A stretch of DNA of 64,000 nt from Persicobacter diffluens (lineage in GTDB: Bacteria > Bacteroidota > Bacteroidia > Cytophagales > Cyclobacteriaceae), in assembly GCF_036244895.1 (NCBI RefSeq), contig NZ_BQKE01000003.1, forward strand, positions 372,001 through 436,000, in the 5' to 3' direction. Position numbers and translations under genes: made by a program. Shown here in pieces: positions 27,901-35,855 of this stretch (position 1 is the stretch's first letter; each line of letters opens with the position of its first letter). The notes below the pieces were generated by a model. That model saw nothing but the letters and a program-made list of their open reading frames with translations, was not told the origin of the DNA and searched no databases.

Positions 27901-28318
27901 CATACAGGACATTATCCTCCGGATGGCAATTGATAAAATAATCCGTGACATACCGAAGATTATTCAACAGGATGTCCCATTGGCCCGTGCTTTTATAGAC
28001 CGATTCTGCTTCAATTCCACCCCAGGCCAAAGCAGTGACCGAAAAAGCCATCGGAAAATTGAATTTTACATGGTCGCCCGCATCATACCAGCCCTGAGAT
28101 AAATCCAGGCCAACATCGCTTCCATCATTTTCAACAGAATTGCCCCTCCAGGATACCCGGTTAAATTCCGGTAGTTGCCCCGCTTGCTGGGCTTCATAGA
28201 ATAATAATGATTTTTGAAGTGCCTCTCCATAATTGTGTTGAGCCCAGAGACTAATAGGCCATGCTGTCAGAAAAAAAATCAGACAGACCATCTTCCTTCT
28301 AAGTGTTGATGTTTTCAT
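24932..28318 (-). CDS. Secreted GH9 endoglucanase with CBM3, three PKD domains and T9SS sorting domain
   Basis: The 1128-residue multidomain enzyme starts with a signal peptide (residues 1-26, ending SLWA). The GH9 catalytic domain spans about 28-478. It has YDAGDHVKF with D79 and D82, the HHRTAHGPW block at 407-415, and proton donor E456 in DYIANEVACDYNA. A CBM3c-like domain follows (about 490-645; FLNEAKINSENKTFTEVAIW, VPRLMFRYFVDLSEG), as in processive GH9-CBM3c cellulases. Then come three PKD domains (about 655-910; WDFGDGNTG, WDLGNGES, WDFGDGTS) and an unassigned module of about 135 residues (912-1048). The C-terminal T9SS domain is LPNPTKSQFYLQLPAG...GIYLLRINY. It should cut beta-1,4-glucan, probably cellulose, at the cell surface or outside the cell. 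It is a single-gene unit. Confidence 0.93.
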   Translation of the reverse strand: MKTSTLRRKMVCLIFFLTAWPISLWAQHNYGEALQKSLLFYEAQQAGQLPEFNRVSWRGNSVENDGSDVGLDLSQGWYDAGDHVKFNFPMAFSVTALAWGGIEAESVYKSTGQWDILLNNLRYVTDYFINCHPEDNVLYGQVGDGNLDHSYWIPAEVVELSYPRESFKVDAENPGSDLAGETAAALAATAILFQNEDPAYAALLIEHAKSLYNFADQYRGEYSDVIPAGSFYNSWSGYQDELVWGAIWLYKATGEQAYLEKAKTEYAFLNEELGMEGSKSFGWTLAWDDKGYGCYVLMAQITGEATYKTDAERHLDQWFEDKPIPSKGPNFTPFGLPHLDTWGSLRYAANTAYLMQVYAGVIESENAAKAQKYRDQAKFIVDYTLGDNPRNSSYMIGYGQNSPKNPHHRTAHGPWSRSESIPEVSRHVLIGALVGGPGSPDDFDYEDDRGDYIANEVACDYNALYTGALAILQGSHGGEPLSDFPVAETPSGEFLNEAKINSENKTFTEVAIWSNNRSAWPARVPRLMFRYFVDLSEGFDLGYDLSDYTVSFNTSNATASDLLAWDEESHLYYVEVVFKEDVLIFPGGQSEYREEVQMRIALPDTYPAEAWDPTNDFSYQGMTNSLAENPNIPIYDFSTGALLAGNEPDGGNIPTASFTATPEKGFGPLTVNFDASASSDPNNEPLSFIWDFGDGNTGSGVTAEHTYTTFGTFSAMLTVTNLSGLSQQSQATITVEDPNQPPVASFTVTPLTGEAPLAVSLDASASTDPNDDELTYSWDLGNGESATGMLVDYIYNQTGIFTITLTVSDGVYSDEATETITVFDDHPIALFTADQTSGYAPLSVNFDGSQSYNPAGGEISLDWDFGDGTSASGPLVSHIYEAIGDYWTILTVTNASGKSSMDSIMIAVSEKPAFDCTFGTPMDAPLPTTGHTDYQYAHVLGEGGPDLSNVRKFSINWGLENNGLWQMAFDTNDGNPDWYIDLRSSASWSLNTASPQISFDGSGISGFDGDYWVAMDQGNFVMVAKNAPYSLYFSNEAIAPDCEAQNQRLLATEIVGGARVLPNPTKSQFYLQLPAGKEKAESQLFTIDGRMVKNQVGQQFGAKLPAGIYLLRINYGNGSGETLKVIKQ

Positions 28319-28344
28319 TATACTGCATCTTGTAAAAAAATGAT

Positions 28345-28551
28345 TTAAAAACAGGCGCCTGACATCTCCGGAACGGAAGCTACTAATACTATAGGATGTA
28401 TTTTCCGATCCTCAATGGTATATATAATTTTATAAAAGATTCGATAGGATTCAAATCCCTGATTTTGAGGAGTTAATTCCTCTTTGGAGCCAACCCACAG
28501 CATCTTTTGTATATTTTTTTTAGGTAGAACGCCTTTCCCTTTGTTTTTCAT
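28345..28551 (-). pseudogene. Possible RelE/ParE-type toxin remnant
   Basis: The 68-residue frame ends with FESYRIFYKIIYTIEDRKI and HPIVLVASVP. This resembles the last strands of RelE/ParE ribonuclease-fold toxins (the usual SYRI..YRIIY.I.D...I.VL pattern). A normal toxin has about 90-100 residues. Here roughly 30 N-terminal residues are missing, a stop codon lies in frame just upstream, and no antitoxin gene is adjacent on either side. It is best read as a decayed toxin gene, though a short functional or unrelated protein cannot be excluded. It sits 26 bp upstream of the GH9 start on the same strand. Confidence 0.4.
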
Positions 28552-28792
28552 CGAGGATCTTTTTCTATTTTAAAAACATTTTTTAATGCTAAAAGCTATT
28601 GGAATAATATATCCTATTTACGCAATACCCGATGGCTATTCCTGCATTGTTGCGTAATTCGATTCCTTTTAAACGGTGTTAATTTAACATAATGCAAACA
28701 AGCGTTAGGCCTTGCTGAGGAGATGAATTACATTTTCAGGTGCAGAAAATAAATTTTCTTCGTAAGATGCATCAAAATTTAATTTGAATGAT

Positions 28793-29884
28793 ATGATTTT
28801 TTCAGCACGAATGGCAATAGATCCTGCTCAGTTAACCCATATTGAGCGGGTAAAACCGGAAGGAGGGATTAAGAAATTTTTCCATAGTCTGACCATGGGA
28901 CTTTCCAGTAAGAAAGCGGAAGTGGAGACTTTTAAAGCGGTATCCTTATTACAACAATTAAAGAATGGGTTTCAGAAGGCCGGTATTAATAATATTGTTC
29001 GCTTATCTCATGATGAAATAGACTTTTATGTAGATACCAAAGGAAAAAAGGATGATTTTGAGCAGGCTTTTGATCAGTATGATTTGAAGGTTAACCATGC
29101 GATGTCCACTTTTTTTGAACAGTTGTTTTTAGTGCTGGAGCATGAACAGGGCTCTTTTTACTATTTAATTGAAGTGGACATTAACCGGACACATGAGGTG
29201 GGGGCTTACCCTATTGAAATCAAGGTGGAAGGTTTGCTTCGCGATTTTAAAGCGGCTCCTACCGCTACGGTGGAGGAGATGAAGGTGAAAATGGAGGCAC
29301 TTTTCAGTAGTCAGGAAGGTTATGACAACTATTTAAATGCCAAACAATTGGAGTTCGAAACGTTTATGAACCAGTTGAAACAGCATTTAGCGCAATTCAT
29401 ACGCGTAGATGATATAAGACTTCAGATCAAGCAAAAGATGGTGGCGCCCAGGGAGGCTATGGCTGGACAGGAAAGGGTGGAAAATCATCATTATTATGGA
29501 GGATATCAGCCTTATTTTGGTTTAGGAGATTTCTTGTTTTATTCGATGTTATGGTCCAGCATGAGTCATTCTCATCATATCATGGTGAATAATGTGAATG
29601 TTATAGATCCTGATGGCTATGATATGGGCTTTGTGGCGTCTGCGGATGCGGCGGAATTATCCTTGTTGGATGAAAACATGGAAATGGAGGAACGCATGTC
29701 GGATTTTAATAACACCGAGGATTTTGGTCAGGAAGAATATGCCGGCGATGATTATGATACTGGTGGCTGGTCTGATGATGACTCCGATTCCGATGGATGG
29801 TTTGGGGGAGATTCCGAAAATTCCTGGTTTAGTGGGGGTGGCGATGATGGTGATTTCTTCGATTTTGATAGTGGAGATTGGTAA
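28793..29884 (+). CDS. Conserved-looking protein with His-rich centre and Asp/Gly-rich acidic tail, function unknown
   Basis: The 363-residue protein begins at ATG 28793; a TTG nine bases upstream is less likely. Residues 1-215 are a mixed alpha/beta, mostly soluble region with no recognised motif. Next comes a His/Tyr-rich stretch (NHHYYGGYQPYFGLGDFLFY, then MSHSHHIMVNN). The last 70 residues are a low-complexity acidic tail with repeated D-D, W-F and G-G (DDYDTGGWSDDDSDSDGWFG). There is no signal peptide. Such a tail could bind metal, phase-separate or act as an anionic linker. No family is assigned. A strong terminator follows directly. Confidence 0.7.
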   Translation: MIFSARMAIDPAQLTHIERVKPEGGIKKFFHSLTMGLSSKKAEVETFKAVSLLQQLKNGFQKAGINNIVRLSHDEIDFYVDTKGKKDDFEQAFDQYDLKVNHAMSTFFEQLFLVLEHEQGSFYYLIEVDINRTHEVGAYPIEIKVEGLLRDFKAAPTATVEEMKVKMEALFSSQEGYDNYLNAKQLEFETFMNQLKQHLAQFIRVDDIRLQIKQKMVAPREAMAGQERVENHHYYGGYQPYFGLGDFLFYSMLWSSMSHSHHIMVNNVNVIDPDGYDMGFVASADAAELSLLDENMEMEERMSDFNNTEDFGQEEYAGDDYDTGGWSDDDSDSDGWFGGDSENSWFSGGGDDGDFFDFDSGDW

Positions 29885-29895
29885 AATAATGATTA

Positions 29896-29927
29896 AAAAA
29901 GCTGGTTGGCACAAACCGGCTTTTTTT
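29896..29927 (+). terminator. Rho-independent terminator
   Basis: AAAAAGCTGGTT at 29896-29907 pairs with AACCGGCTTTTT at 29914-29925 (one G-U pair), and T residues follow. Confidence 0.85.
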
Positions 29928-30206
29928 CGTTTTGGGCTATTTTTATTACGTTACTGATAAAATTATGAAATTTATAATTTTATGAATTTGATTAAAAATA
30001 GACTTCATCGAGTAGACTTGTCGTTGAGAGTAATTCTGTGGTTACGCCTAAGGTTGGAATTCCATTAAATGAACGTTCGATTGATACTTCTTCAATGAGT
30101 GCTCCGTCAAAAGGCATACCTTTGGGTTAAAACATCCTAAGGAAATCTTAAATGTATTCAAATACTACTTAGGCGTTAATGCGTCTAATTTTATTTTAAA
30201 ATGGCG

Positions 30207-30257
30207 GGGGCATTCCCCTTTTAAACCCGCTCAATTGCATTGAATGCCCCTTATTTT
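30207..30257 (+). terminator. Possible long-loop terminator or hairpin in the susC leader region
   Basis: GGGGCATTC at 30207-30215 pairs perfectly with GAATGCCCC at 30242-30250, then a T-rich stretch. The 26-base loop is unusual for a terminator, so function is uncertain. The rest of 29928-30390 shows no gene. Confidence 0.4.
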
Positions 30258-30392
30258 TATAAATCCTGTAAATTTTCGCCCCCCTTTTTTTAAATCGGTG
30301 AATTCTTAATTGGAATTTGAAATCAAATACCGGTATTGTAATATTCAAGGGTGGTCGTAGCGGAGTGTCGCTGCAGGTCTGGGATATCCTGT

Positions 30393-30422
30393 TTTGTTTT
30401 TCGTATTTTTTATCTAAGTTTG
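30393..30422 (+). promoter_or_regulatory. Bacteroidota-type promoter of the SusC/SusD operon
   Basis: TTTG at 30393-30396 and TAAGTTTG at 30415-30422 are separated by 18 bp, matching the TTG-N17/19-TAnnTTTG promoter class. The leader to the ATG at 30552 would be about 125 nt. Confidence 0.6.
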
Positions 30423-30551
30423 TAATCTTATTACGATTAAAACCTGCAAATTTTTATCAATTTAACAATTGATTTAACACTCCTGTCGGCATTGAGGTAA
30501 GCCTTCTTCTTTTCAATTACCTATAATGTTTATCTTAATTTTAATTGCCGA

Positions 30552-33500
30552 ATGAGAAATCAATTACTGATGACCTTATTGGCAGTATGCTTTTCACTAA
30601 GTGCTTATGCACAGCAATTGGTGAAAGGTACTGTTATGGAAGGCGACACCGGAGAAGGCCTGATCGGGGCGAATGTAGTCATAAAAGGAACGACTATCGG
30701 GACGGTGACCGATTTTGAAGGCGGGTACACCTTGGAAGTACCAAACGGAGATGCGATTTTAGTGTATTCTTTTGTGGGGATGCAGGAACAAGAAGTGTTG
30801 GTGGGCAACCAGACACAAATTGATATTACTTTAGGGGCTGATGCCGAGCAGTTGGATGATGTAGTGATTGTCGGTTATACCAAAAAGGATGAGGCGTCTC
30901 CGGTGCAAACCATTGGAGTGGTCACTGATATTGTTACGCCAAACGTCACCAATGCCCTGCAGGGTAAGGCTACAGGGGTGAGTGTTTCGACTTCTACCGG
31001 ACAGCCGGGAGCGAAGAACAACATCCGTATTCGTGGGGTGGGCTCCATCACTGCTTCAACTGATCCATTGTATGTGATCGATGGAGTGATTATCAATACT
31101 GATGATATGGTACAGGCCAATCAGCAGGCGCAGCGTGATCCGATGTCCAATATTAACCCGGATGATATCGAGGATGTAAAGGTTTTAAAAGATGCGGCAG
31201 CTACGGCACTTTACGGTTCTCGTGCAGCGAATGGGGTAATCTTAATCACGACCAAACGTGGTGCGGTGGGTAAAACGCAATTTTCTGCTTCGGTGCAGGA
31301 AGGGGTGTCCGTGGTTAACTATGGTAATATGGACATGATGGACCTGAACCAATACCGCGATTACCGTACGGCCATGGCCGGTGGAGTGGAATATGATCCA
31401 GCAGGCTGGGATGGAAATTCGTATGATTGGTTTGATTTGGCTTTCCAGCCAGGACGTACTTCCAATTATCAATTGTCCGCCCAGGGGGGTAATGATAAGA
31501 CCAAGTTCTTTGCCTCGGTAGGTTATTTCAATCAGGAAGGTATTGTGAAGGGATCCGATTTTGAGCGTTTCTCGATGCGTATGAATGTGGACAATCAGGT
31601 GAATGATCGTGTGAGCTTCACGCTTGGAACCGATTTGTCATATATCACACAGAATAATGCCTCTAATGGTAACTTGTATTCTTCACCTTTGATGGCGGGT
31701 TATATGCAGATTCCTTTTGTTTCACCTTATGATGCAAGTGGAAATCTTCGTCCAATTTTGGATGCTTCATCAGGGGTTACGGGTCAGGGTTCTACGGCCA
31801 ACTTCCTTTATGATTTGAACCACAATTACCGTAGAATGAATTCGTTGAATGGTGGTTTGATGGGCCGTTTGAATGTGGACATCTACGAAGGCTTATCTTT
31901 CAGTTCTACCAACTCGGCACGTTTTGAATATGTGAACAACCGTTATTTTGTGGACGGAACCACTTATGATGGATCGGCAACCAATGGTTCTTTGAACAAT
32001 ACGGACGCCTTCAACATGACGCTTACTTCTACCAATACTTTCAATTATGAAACCTCTTTTGGTTTACATAACCTGAATGTTTTGGCGGGTTGGGAAGCAC
32101 AGTCCAATGACCGTTCAGTAACCGGGGCTTATGGTGAGAATTTGCCTTCCGGTATTGAAGCGCCAGATGGTATTGCCATGAACCAGGGAATTACAGGTTG
32201 GTTGGAGCAATATCGCTTCTTGTCCATGCTATCACAAGTACAGTATAATTATGATAATAAGTACTTTGCTTCGGTTTCTTACCGTCGTGATGGTTCCTCT
32301 CGTTTCGCACCTGAAAACCGTTGGGGTAATTTCTGGTCCGTAGCAGGAGCTTGGGACATCGCCAAGGAAGATTTTATGGCAAGCACCAAGTTTGATCAAT
32401 TGAAGTTACGTGCCTCTGTCGGTACGACGGGTAACGCAAACCTGGGCATTGGTCTGAACCCATTGTCAAGAGATTATGCTTATCGTCCATTGTATGCTTT
32501 TAACCAGTATAATGGTAATCCGGCAGCTTATTGGACGCAGTTGGGGAATGAAGACCTGACTTGGGAGAAAAGATTGAAATCTTCTATTGGTGTTGATTTT
32601 GGTTTCAACGGATGGTTATCCGGGGGTTTGGATTTTTACCATGAAACCTCTTCGGATTTGTTAATGCAAACGCCTGTTTCCGCCACTACCGGTTTCGTAA
32701 CACAAACCGCCAACGTTGGGGAAATGGTGAACAAAGGGGTGGAATTGAACTTCACTACTCAGAATATGCAGCGTGATGATTTCACCTGGTCTACTTCTGT
32801 TAACCTGACGCACAATGTGAATGAGGTAACAAGGCTATACGGTGGTCAGGACATTCTGGTAGGAGCGGTTAACATCGTACGTGAAGGATTGCCTGTGAAC
32901 TCTTTCTATTTACCGGAATATGCAGGAGCAAATCCAAATAACGGTCAGTCCTCCTGGTTTGTGAATGACCCATCCGTAACGCCAGAGAACATGGGTGAAA
33001 ATATGTATGTAGATCCGCGTACAGGACGAGTGGCCACCACTTCTTACGGGGAGGCAGAATACACGGATTTAGGAGACCCATACCCATGGTTGCAAGGTGC
33101 GATCACGAATGATTTGAGATATCGTCAGTTTGATTTGTCCTTCATGTTTACTTTCTCTGTTGGTGGAAGCATTTATAATTCTACCGGCCGATTTGTAGAT
33201 TCTGATAACCGTACTTCCAACCAGCATGTAAGAGCGATGGAAGACCGTTGGACGCAGCCTGGAGATATTGCTTATCGTCCGGCATTGAATGATGTGGCAG
33301 GCGCCAACCACTCTTCCAGATATTTAGAGAACGGTTCTTACCTGTCATTGAGAAACATTACTTTAGGTTACAACCTGCCTAACCATATTGTAGAAAACTG
33401 GAGAGTTGGAGGCGTTCGCTTCTTTGTACAGGCGCAGAACTTGTTCACCATCTCTAGCTATTCTGGTTTTACACCGATTACTGCAGGTGGAGATGGAATC

Positions 33501-33560
33501 AACTTCTTCGAATATCCTGAAGGACGGATTTTTACCGGTGGTGTAACCGTTAAATTTTAA
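30552..33560 (+). CDS. SusC/RagA-family TonB-linked outer-membrane protein
   Basis: The 1002-residue protein has a signal peptide (about 20 residues, ending AYAQ). A carboxypeptidase-D-like regulatory domain follows (QLVKGTVMEGDTGEGLIGAN, about 21-100). Then come the TonB box region (DDVVIVGYTK) and a plug domain with IRIRGVGSITASTDPLYVID and the SusC signature VKVLKDAAATALYGSRAANG. The remainder is a 22-strand barrel ending in FTGGVTVKF. It imports oligosaccharides or other polymers across the outer membrane, powered by TonB, together with the SusD partner encoded 49 bp downstream. No glycoside hydrolase or sulfatase accompanies the pair, so substrate is not indicated. A good promoter match lies 130 bp upstream. 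Confidence 0.95.
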   Translation: MRNQLLMTLLAVCFSLSAYAQQLVKGTVMEGDTGEGLIGANVVIKGTTIGTVTDFEGGYTLEVPNGDAILVYSFVGMQEQEVLVGNQTQIDITLGADAEQLDDVVIVGYTKKDEASPVQTIGVVTDIVTPNVTNALQGKATGVSVSTSTGQPGAKNNIRIRGVGSITASTDPLYVIDGVIINTDDMVQANQQAQRDPMSNINPDDIEDVKVLKDAAATALYGSRAANGVILITTKRGAVGKTQFSASVQEGVSVVNYGNMDMMDLNQYRDYRTAMAGGVEYDPAGWDGNSYDWFDLAFQPGRTSNYQLSAQGGNDKTKFFASVGYFNQEGIVKGSDFERFSMRMNVDNQVNDRVSFTLGTDLSYITQNNASNGNLYSSPLMAGYMQIPFVSPYDASGNLRPILDASSGVTGQGSTANFLYDLNHNYRRMNSLNGGLMGRLNVDIYEGLSFSSTNSARFEYVNNRYFVDGTTYDGSATNGSLNNTDAFNMTLTSTNTFNYETSFGLHNLNVLAGWEAQSNDRSVTGAYGENLPSGIEAPDGIAMNQGITGWLEQYRFLSMLSQVQYNYDNKYFASVSYRRDGSSRFAPENRWGNFWSVAGAWDIAKEDFMASTKFDQLKLRASVGTTGNANLGIGLNPLSRDYAYRPLYAFNQYNGNPAAYWTQLGNEDLTWEKRLKSSIGVDFGFNGWLSGGLDFYHETSSDLLMQTPVSATTGFVTQTANVGEMVNKGVELNFTTQNMQRDDFTWSTSVNLTHNVNEVTRLYGGQDILVGAVNIVREGLPVNSFYLPEYAGANPNNGQSSWFVNDPSVTPENMGENMYVDPRTGRVATTSYGEAEYTDLGDPYPWLQGAITNDLRYRQFDLSFMFTFSVGGSIYNSTGRFVDSDNRTSNQHVRAMEDRWTQPGDIAYRPALNDVAGANHSSRYLENGSYLSLRNITLGYNLPNHIVENWRVGGVRFFVQAQNLFTISSYSGFTPITAGGDGINFFEYPEGRIFTGGVTVKF

Positions 33561-33609
33561 TCATATTTTTTGTTCGCCTTAAAAGGCTGGAGTTAAAAAT
33601 ATTAAGCTT

Positions 33610-35127
33610 ATGAAATTTAATTTGAAAAATATATTCGCCCTGCTCTTGGTTGGTATGATGACCGGAGGTTGTATGGGATTTTTGGATACTGATCCAAATA
33701 ACGGGCAAATCCCTGAAGATGTGGCGCCTCAGGAGGCGATCAACGGGATGTTATACCTGATGTTCGAACGCAATTATTATGGTCGAAACACCACCATCTT
33801 TGGTGAGATCGGAACCAGTTCGGTCATTTTGGACCCACAGGGATCTCGATTCTTGCAGTTTCACGCCATGGATAAAAGTGCCAACCTTCCTGAGCCGGAT
33901 GCACCGGTTTCAGGCTCTACGGAAATCCAGGCTTTTCAGCAAATGTATGCGGTGTTAGCCAATGTGAACCGCTTCCTGGAGCGTGAGGACATCACGGAGG
34001 ATCAGCGTGGTCAGGTCCTATTTTTAAGAGCCTATGTTCACATGGATCTATTGCGTTTCTATGGGTCGGTTCCTTATGTAACGTCTGTGATTTCCCCATC
34101 AGAGCACCCTGCAAAGGATGATATGGCGACCATTTATGCCGGAGTTTTGGCAGATTTGGAAGAAGCTAAAGGATTGATCACCAATACTTCATCGGCTTAT
34201 CCAACAGCAGAAGCTTGTGATGCCCTGGCCACTCGTGTGTATTTGCAAAAATCCGTAGAGGAATTCGCTGATAAAGGCAATAGCAATTTTGAGGGGAATC
34301 GTTCGGACTTAGAGCAAGTAGTAGCCCATGGTCAGTTAGTGAGTACGTCGATTGTTGGAGCAGAGGATTGGTACAATTTCTTCCAGGGTTATGGTTCCAA
34401 TGCGGAAGCCATTTTCGAATTGGTGGTTACCGGTAACCAGTCACAGGGTGCCAACAATTTGGGTCGTATGTATATGCGTGATGAGCAAGGTGGTGGATAC
34501 GGTCAGTTTCAGGCAGGCTATGATTTCTACAATACTTTCAATCATGATATGGACGTTCGTTCGGAGATGTTCTTGGTGAGAACGCACGATAATGGGGATG
34601 AGAAAAATATCCCTTCAAATAAAAAGGATGTTTGGGAAGTTTACAATGGTAAATTCTTTGAGTGTGATGATACCTGGGGATTGCATGCTCCAAAGGTGTT
34701 GCGTGCCTCTGAAGTTGCATTGAACGTAGCGGAAGCTTTGGTGAAATTGGATCGCCAGGGCGAAGCGGCAGAATGGGTGAAAAAGGTAAGAATGAATCGC
34801 ATTGTGTTACCGGAAGAACCTACTGCTGACCAGCAGGCTTATTACGACGAGCAGATCACCAACTTTAATTCAGCAGATTTGGAAGATGTATTGTTGGAGC
34901 GTCAAAAGGAATTGGCTTATGAGGGATATGCTGTTGCAGACCTTCGCCGAAATAACCTGCCATCGGAATATCGTTTTACAGGCAAGGCTACAGACTTTGG
35001 TGATGCGATTTCATTAGACGACGAGATGGCCATTGTTCCTGCGGGAGACAAAAACTTCTGGATGCCTATTCCAATGAGTGAAATCAATGCCAACGAAAAT
35101 ATTAATGAAAATAACTGGGGCTATTAA
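33610..35127 (+). CDS. SusD/RagB-family substrate-binding lipoprotein
   Basis: The 505-residue lipoprotein has a lipobox ending in C21 (VGMMTGGC). It then shows the SusD hallmarks FLDTDPNNGQIPED, RFLEREDITEDQRGQVLFLR, AYVHMDLLRFYGSVPYV and an internal tetratricopeptide-like helical region. The C-terminal block has LEDVLLERQKELAYEGYAVA, DLRRNN and FWMPIPMSEINANENI, the standard SusD end. It caps the SusC channel on the cell surface and captures substrate. It is co-transcribed with SusC (49-bp gap), and a terminator lies 45 bp after the stop. Confidence 0.94.
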   Translation: MKFNLKNIFALLLVGMMTGGCMGFLDTDPNNGQIPEDVAPQEAINGMLYLMFERNYYGRNTTIFGEIGTSSVILDPQGSRFLQFHAMDKSANLPEPDAPVSGSTEIQAFQQMYAVLANVNRFLEREDITEDQRGQVLFLRAYVHMDLLRFYGSVPYVTSVISPSEHPAKDDMATIYAGVLADLEEAKGLITNTSSAYPTAEACDALATRVYLQKSVEEFADKGNSNFEGNRSDLEQVVAHGQLVSTSIVGAEDWYNFFQGYGSNAEAIFELVVTGNQSQGANNLGRMYMRDEQGGGYGQFQAGYDFYNTFNHDMDVRSEMFLVRTHDNGDEKNIPSNKKDVWEVYNGKFFECDDTWGLHAPKVLRASEVALNVAEALVKLDRQGEAAEWVKKVRMNRIVLPEEPTADQQAYYDEQITNFNSADLEDVLLERQKELAYEGYAVADLRRNNLPSEYRFTGKATDFGDAISLDDEMAIVPAGDKNFWMPIPMSEINANENINENNWGY

Positions 35128-35171
35128 TCCAGGTGATGTTTAATAAGCGCAGGCTTAGCAGTCAATAGCAT

Positions 35172-35205
35172 AATGGGGAGATTTTTTAAATTTCCCCATT
35201 TTTTG
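35172..35205 (+). terminator. Rho-independent terminator of the SusC/SusD operon
   Basis: AATGGGGA at 35172-35179 pairs with TCCCCATT at 35193-35200, followed by T residues. Confidence 0.85.
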
Positions 35206-35227
35206 TTTTAAGCCGAATTATGTAAGC

Positions 35228-35446
35228 TTAACCCGGATTATTCAGGCTTCAATTCTCTTTTAGCTGCAAAGTGGGAAAAATGAAAGGATTTTTCTTCTTT
35301 CGAGTTTTTTCCAACGAAACAGGTGAATGAGGAGAAAATAAGCTTGCCCAAATTTGGGCTATTATAATTCAAAGAAAATAAGTTTCAAGAACTGAAAATA
35401 AGTCACTTGCGCCTGATTAAAAATATTGCGGTGAATAATTCGGCTT
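35228..35446 (-). repeat. R1 element, copy 10 (full length, reverse, close to consensus)
   Basis: The left edge is TTAACCCGGATTATTCAGGC and the right edge GCGGTGAATAATTCGGCTT. All internal blocks are present, including GCTTGCCCAAATTTGGGC and the TGACTTATTTTC-type block. Its right end merges with copy 11. Confidence 0.85.
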
Positions 35447-35565
35447 CAATCTTCTTTTAGCTGCAAGGCGGGAAAAATGAAAGGATTTTTCCTTTTTCGA
35501 GTTTTTGACAGGGAAGCAGATAAAGGAGCAGAAAGCAAACTCCCCAAATTTAAGCGAAAAAAAAT
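35432..35565 (-). repeat. R1 element, copy 11 (truncated, tandem with copy 10)
   Basis: GAATAATTCGGCTTCAATCT serves both as the outer end of copy 10 and as the start of this copy. The core (GCTGCAAGGCGGGAAAAATG, then CGAGTTTTTGACAGGGAAGC) is followed by a break near CCCCAAATTTAAGCG. A minus-strand reading frame across it is not a gene. Confidence 0.7.
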
Positions 35566-35683
35566 CGGCGAAACGAATGATAAGGGATTGGTGGTAAGTT
35601 TGCTAGTGGGGGCCTGTGATTCCTGCGGCCAATAATTTGCTTTCAGGAAGGATTCTTTTATGTTTTTTTTCGCGAATGATAGA

Positions 35684-35717
35684 TAAAAAAAAGACTTACT
35701 GAACTTAGTAAGTCTTG
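35684..35717 (-). terminator. Rho-independent terminator (leftward) of the SnoaL-like gene
   Basis: AAGACTTACT and AGTAAGTCTT form a perfect 10-bp stem (35692-35701 with 35708-35717), followed on the minus strand by eight T residues. It lies 136 bp after the SnoaL-like stop, beyond an R2 element. Confidence 0.85.
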
Positions 35718-35725
35718 ATATTTTT

Positions 35726-35855
35726 AAGAGCTTGATACAAAGCCAAAATTCGCAGTGGAAATTTGAAGTATTGGAGAGGCGATACCCGATTATTTTGAGC
35801 AAATAGCTTCCAATAAATCGAACCTGCAGCTGGATGGCTTTTAAAAAACGCTCTA
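35726..35855 (-). repeat. R2 element, copy 3 (reverse, internally shortened)
   Basis: The ends are AAGAGC at 35726 and GCTCT near 35854. The interior matches R2 through GAAGTATTGGAGAGGCGATA, CCCGATTATTTTGAGC and GCTTCCAATAAATCGAA. It lies between a stop codon and its terminator, so it would be transcribed in the 3' UTR. Confidence 0.62.

Noticed and set aside
35446..35802. 118-aa open frame on the minus strand
   Set aside because: It spans R1 copy 11, a terminator hairpin and part of R2, so it is a chance frame in repeat DNA.
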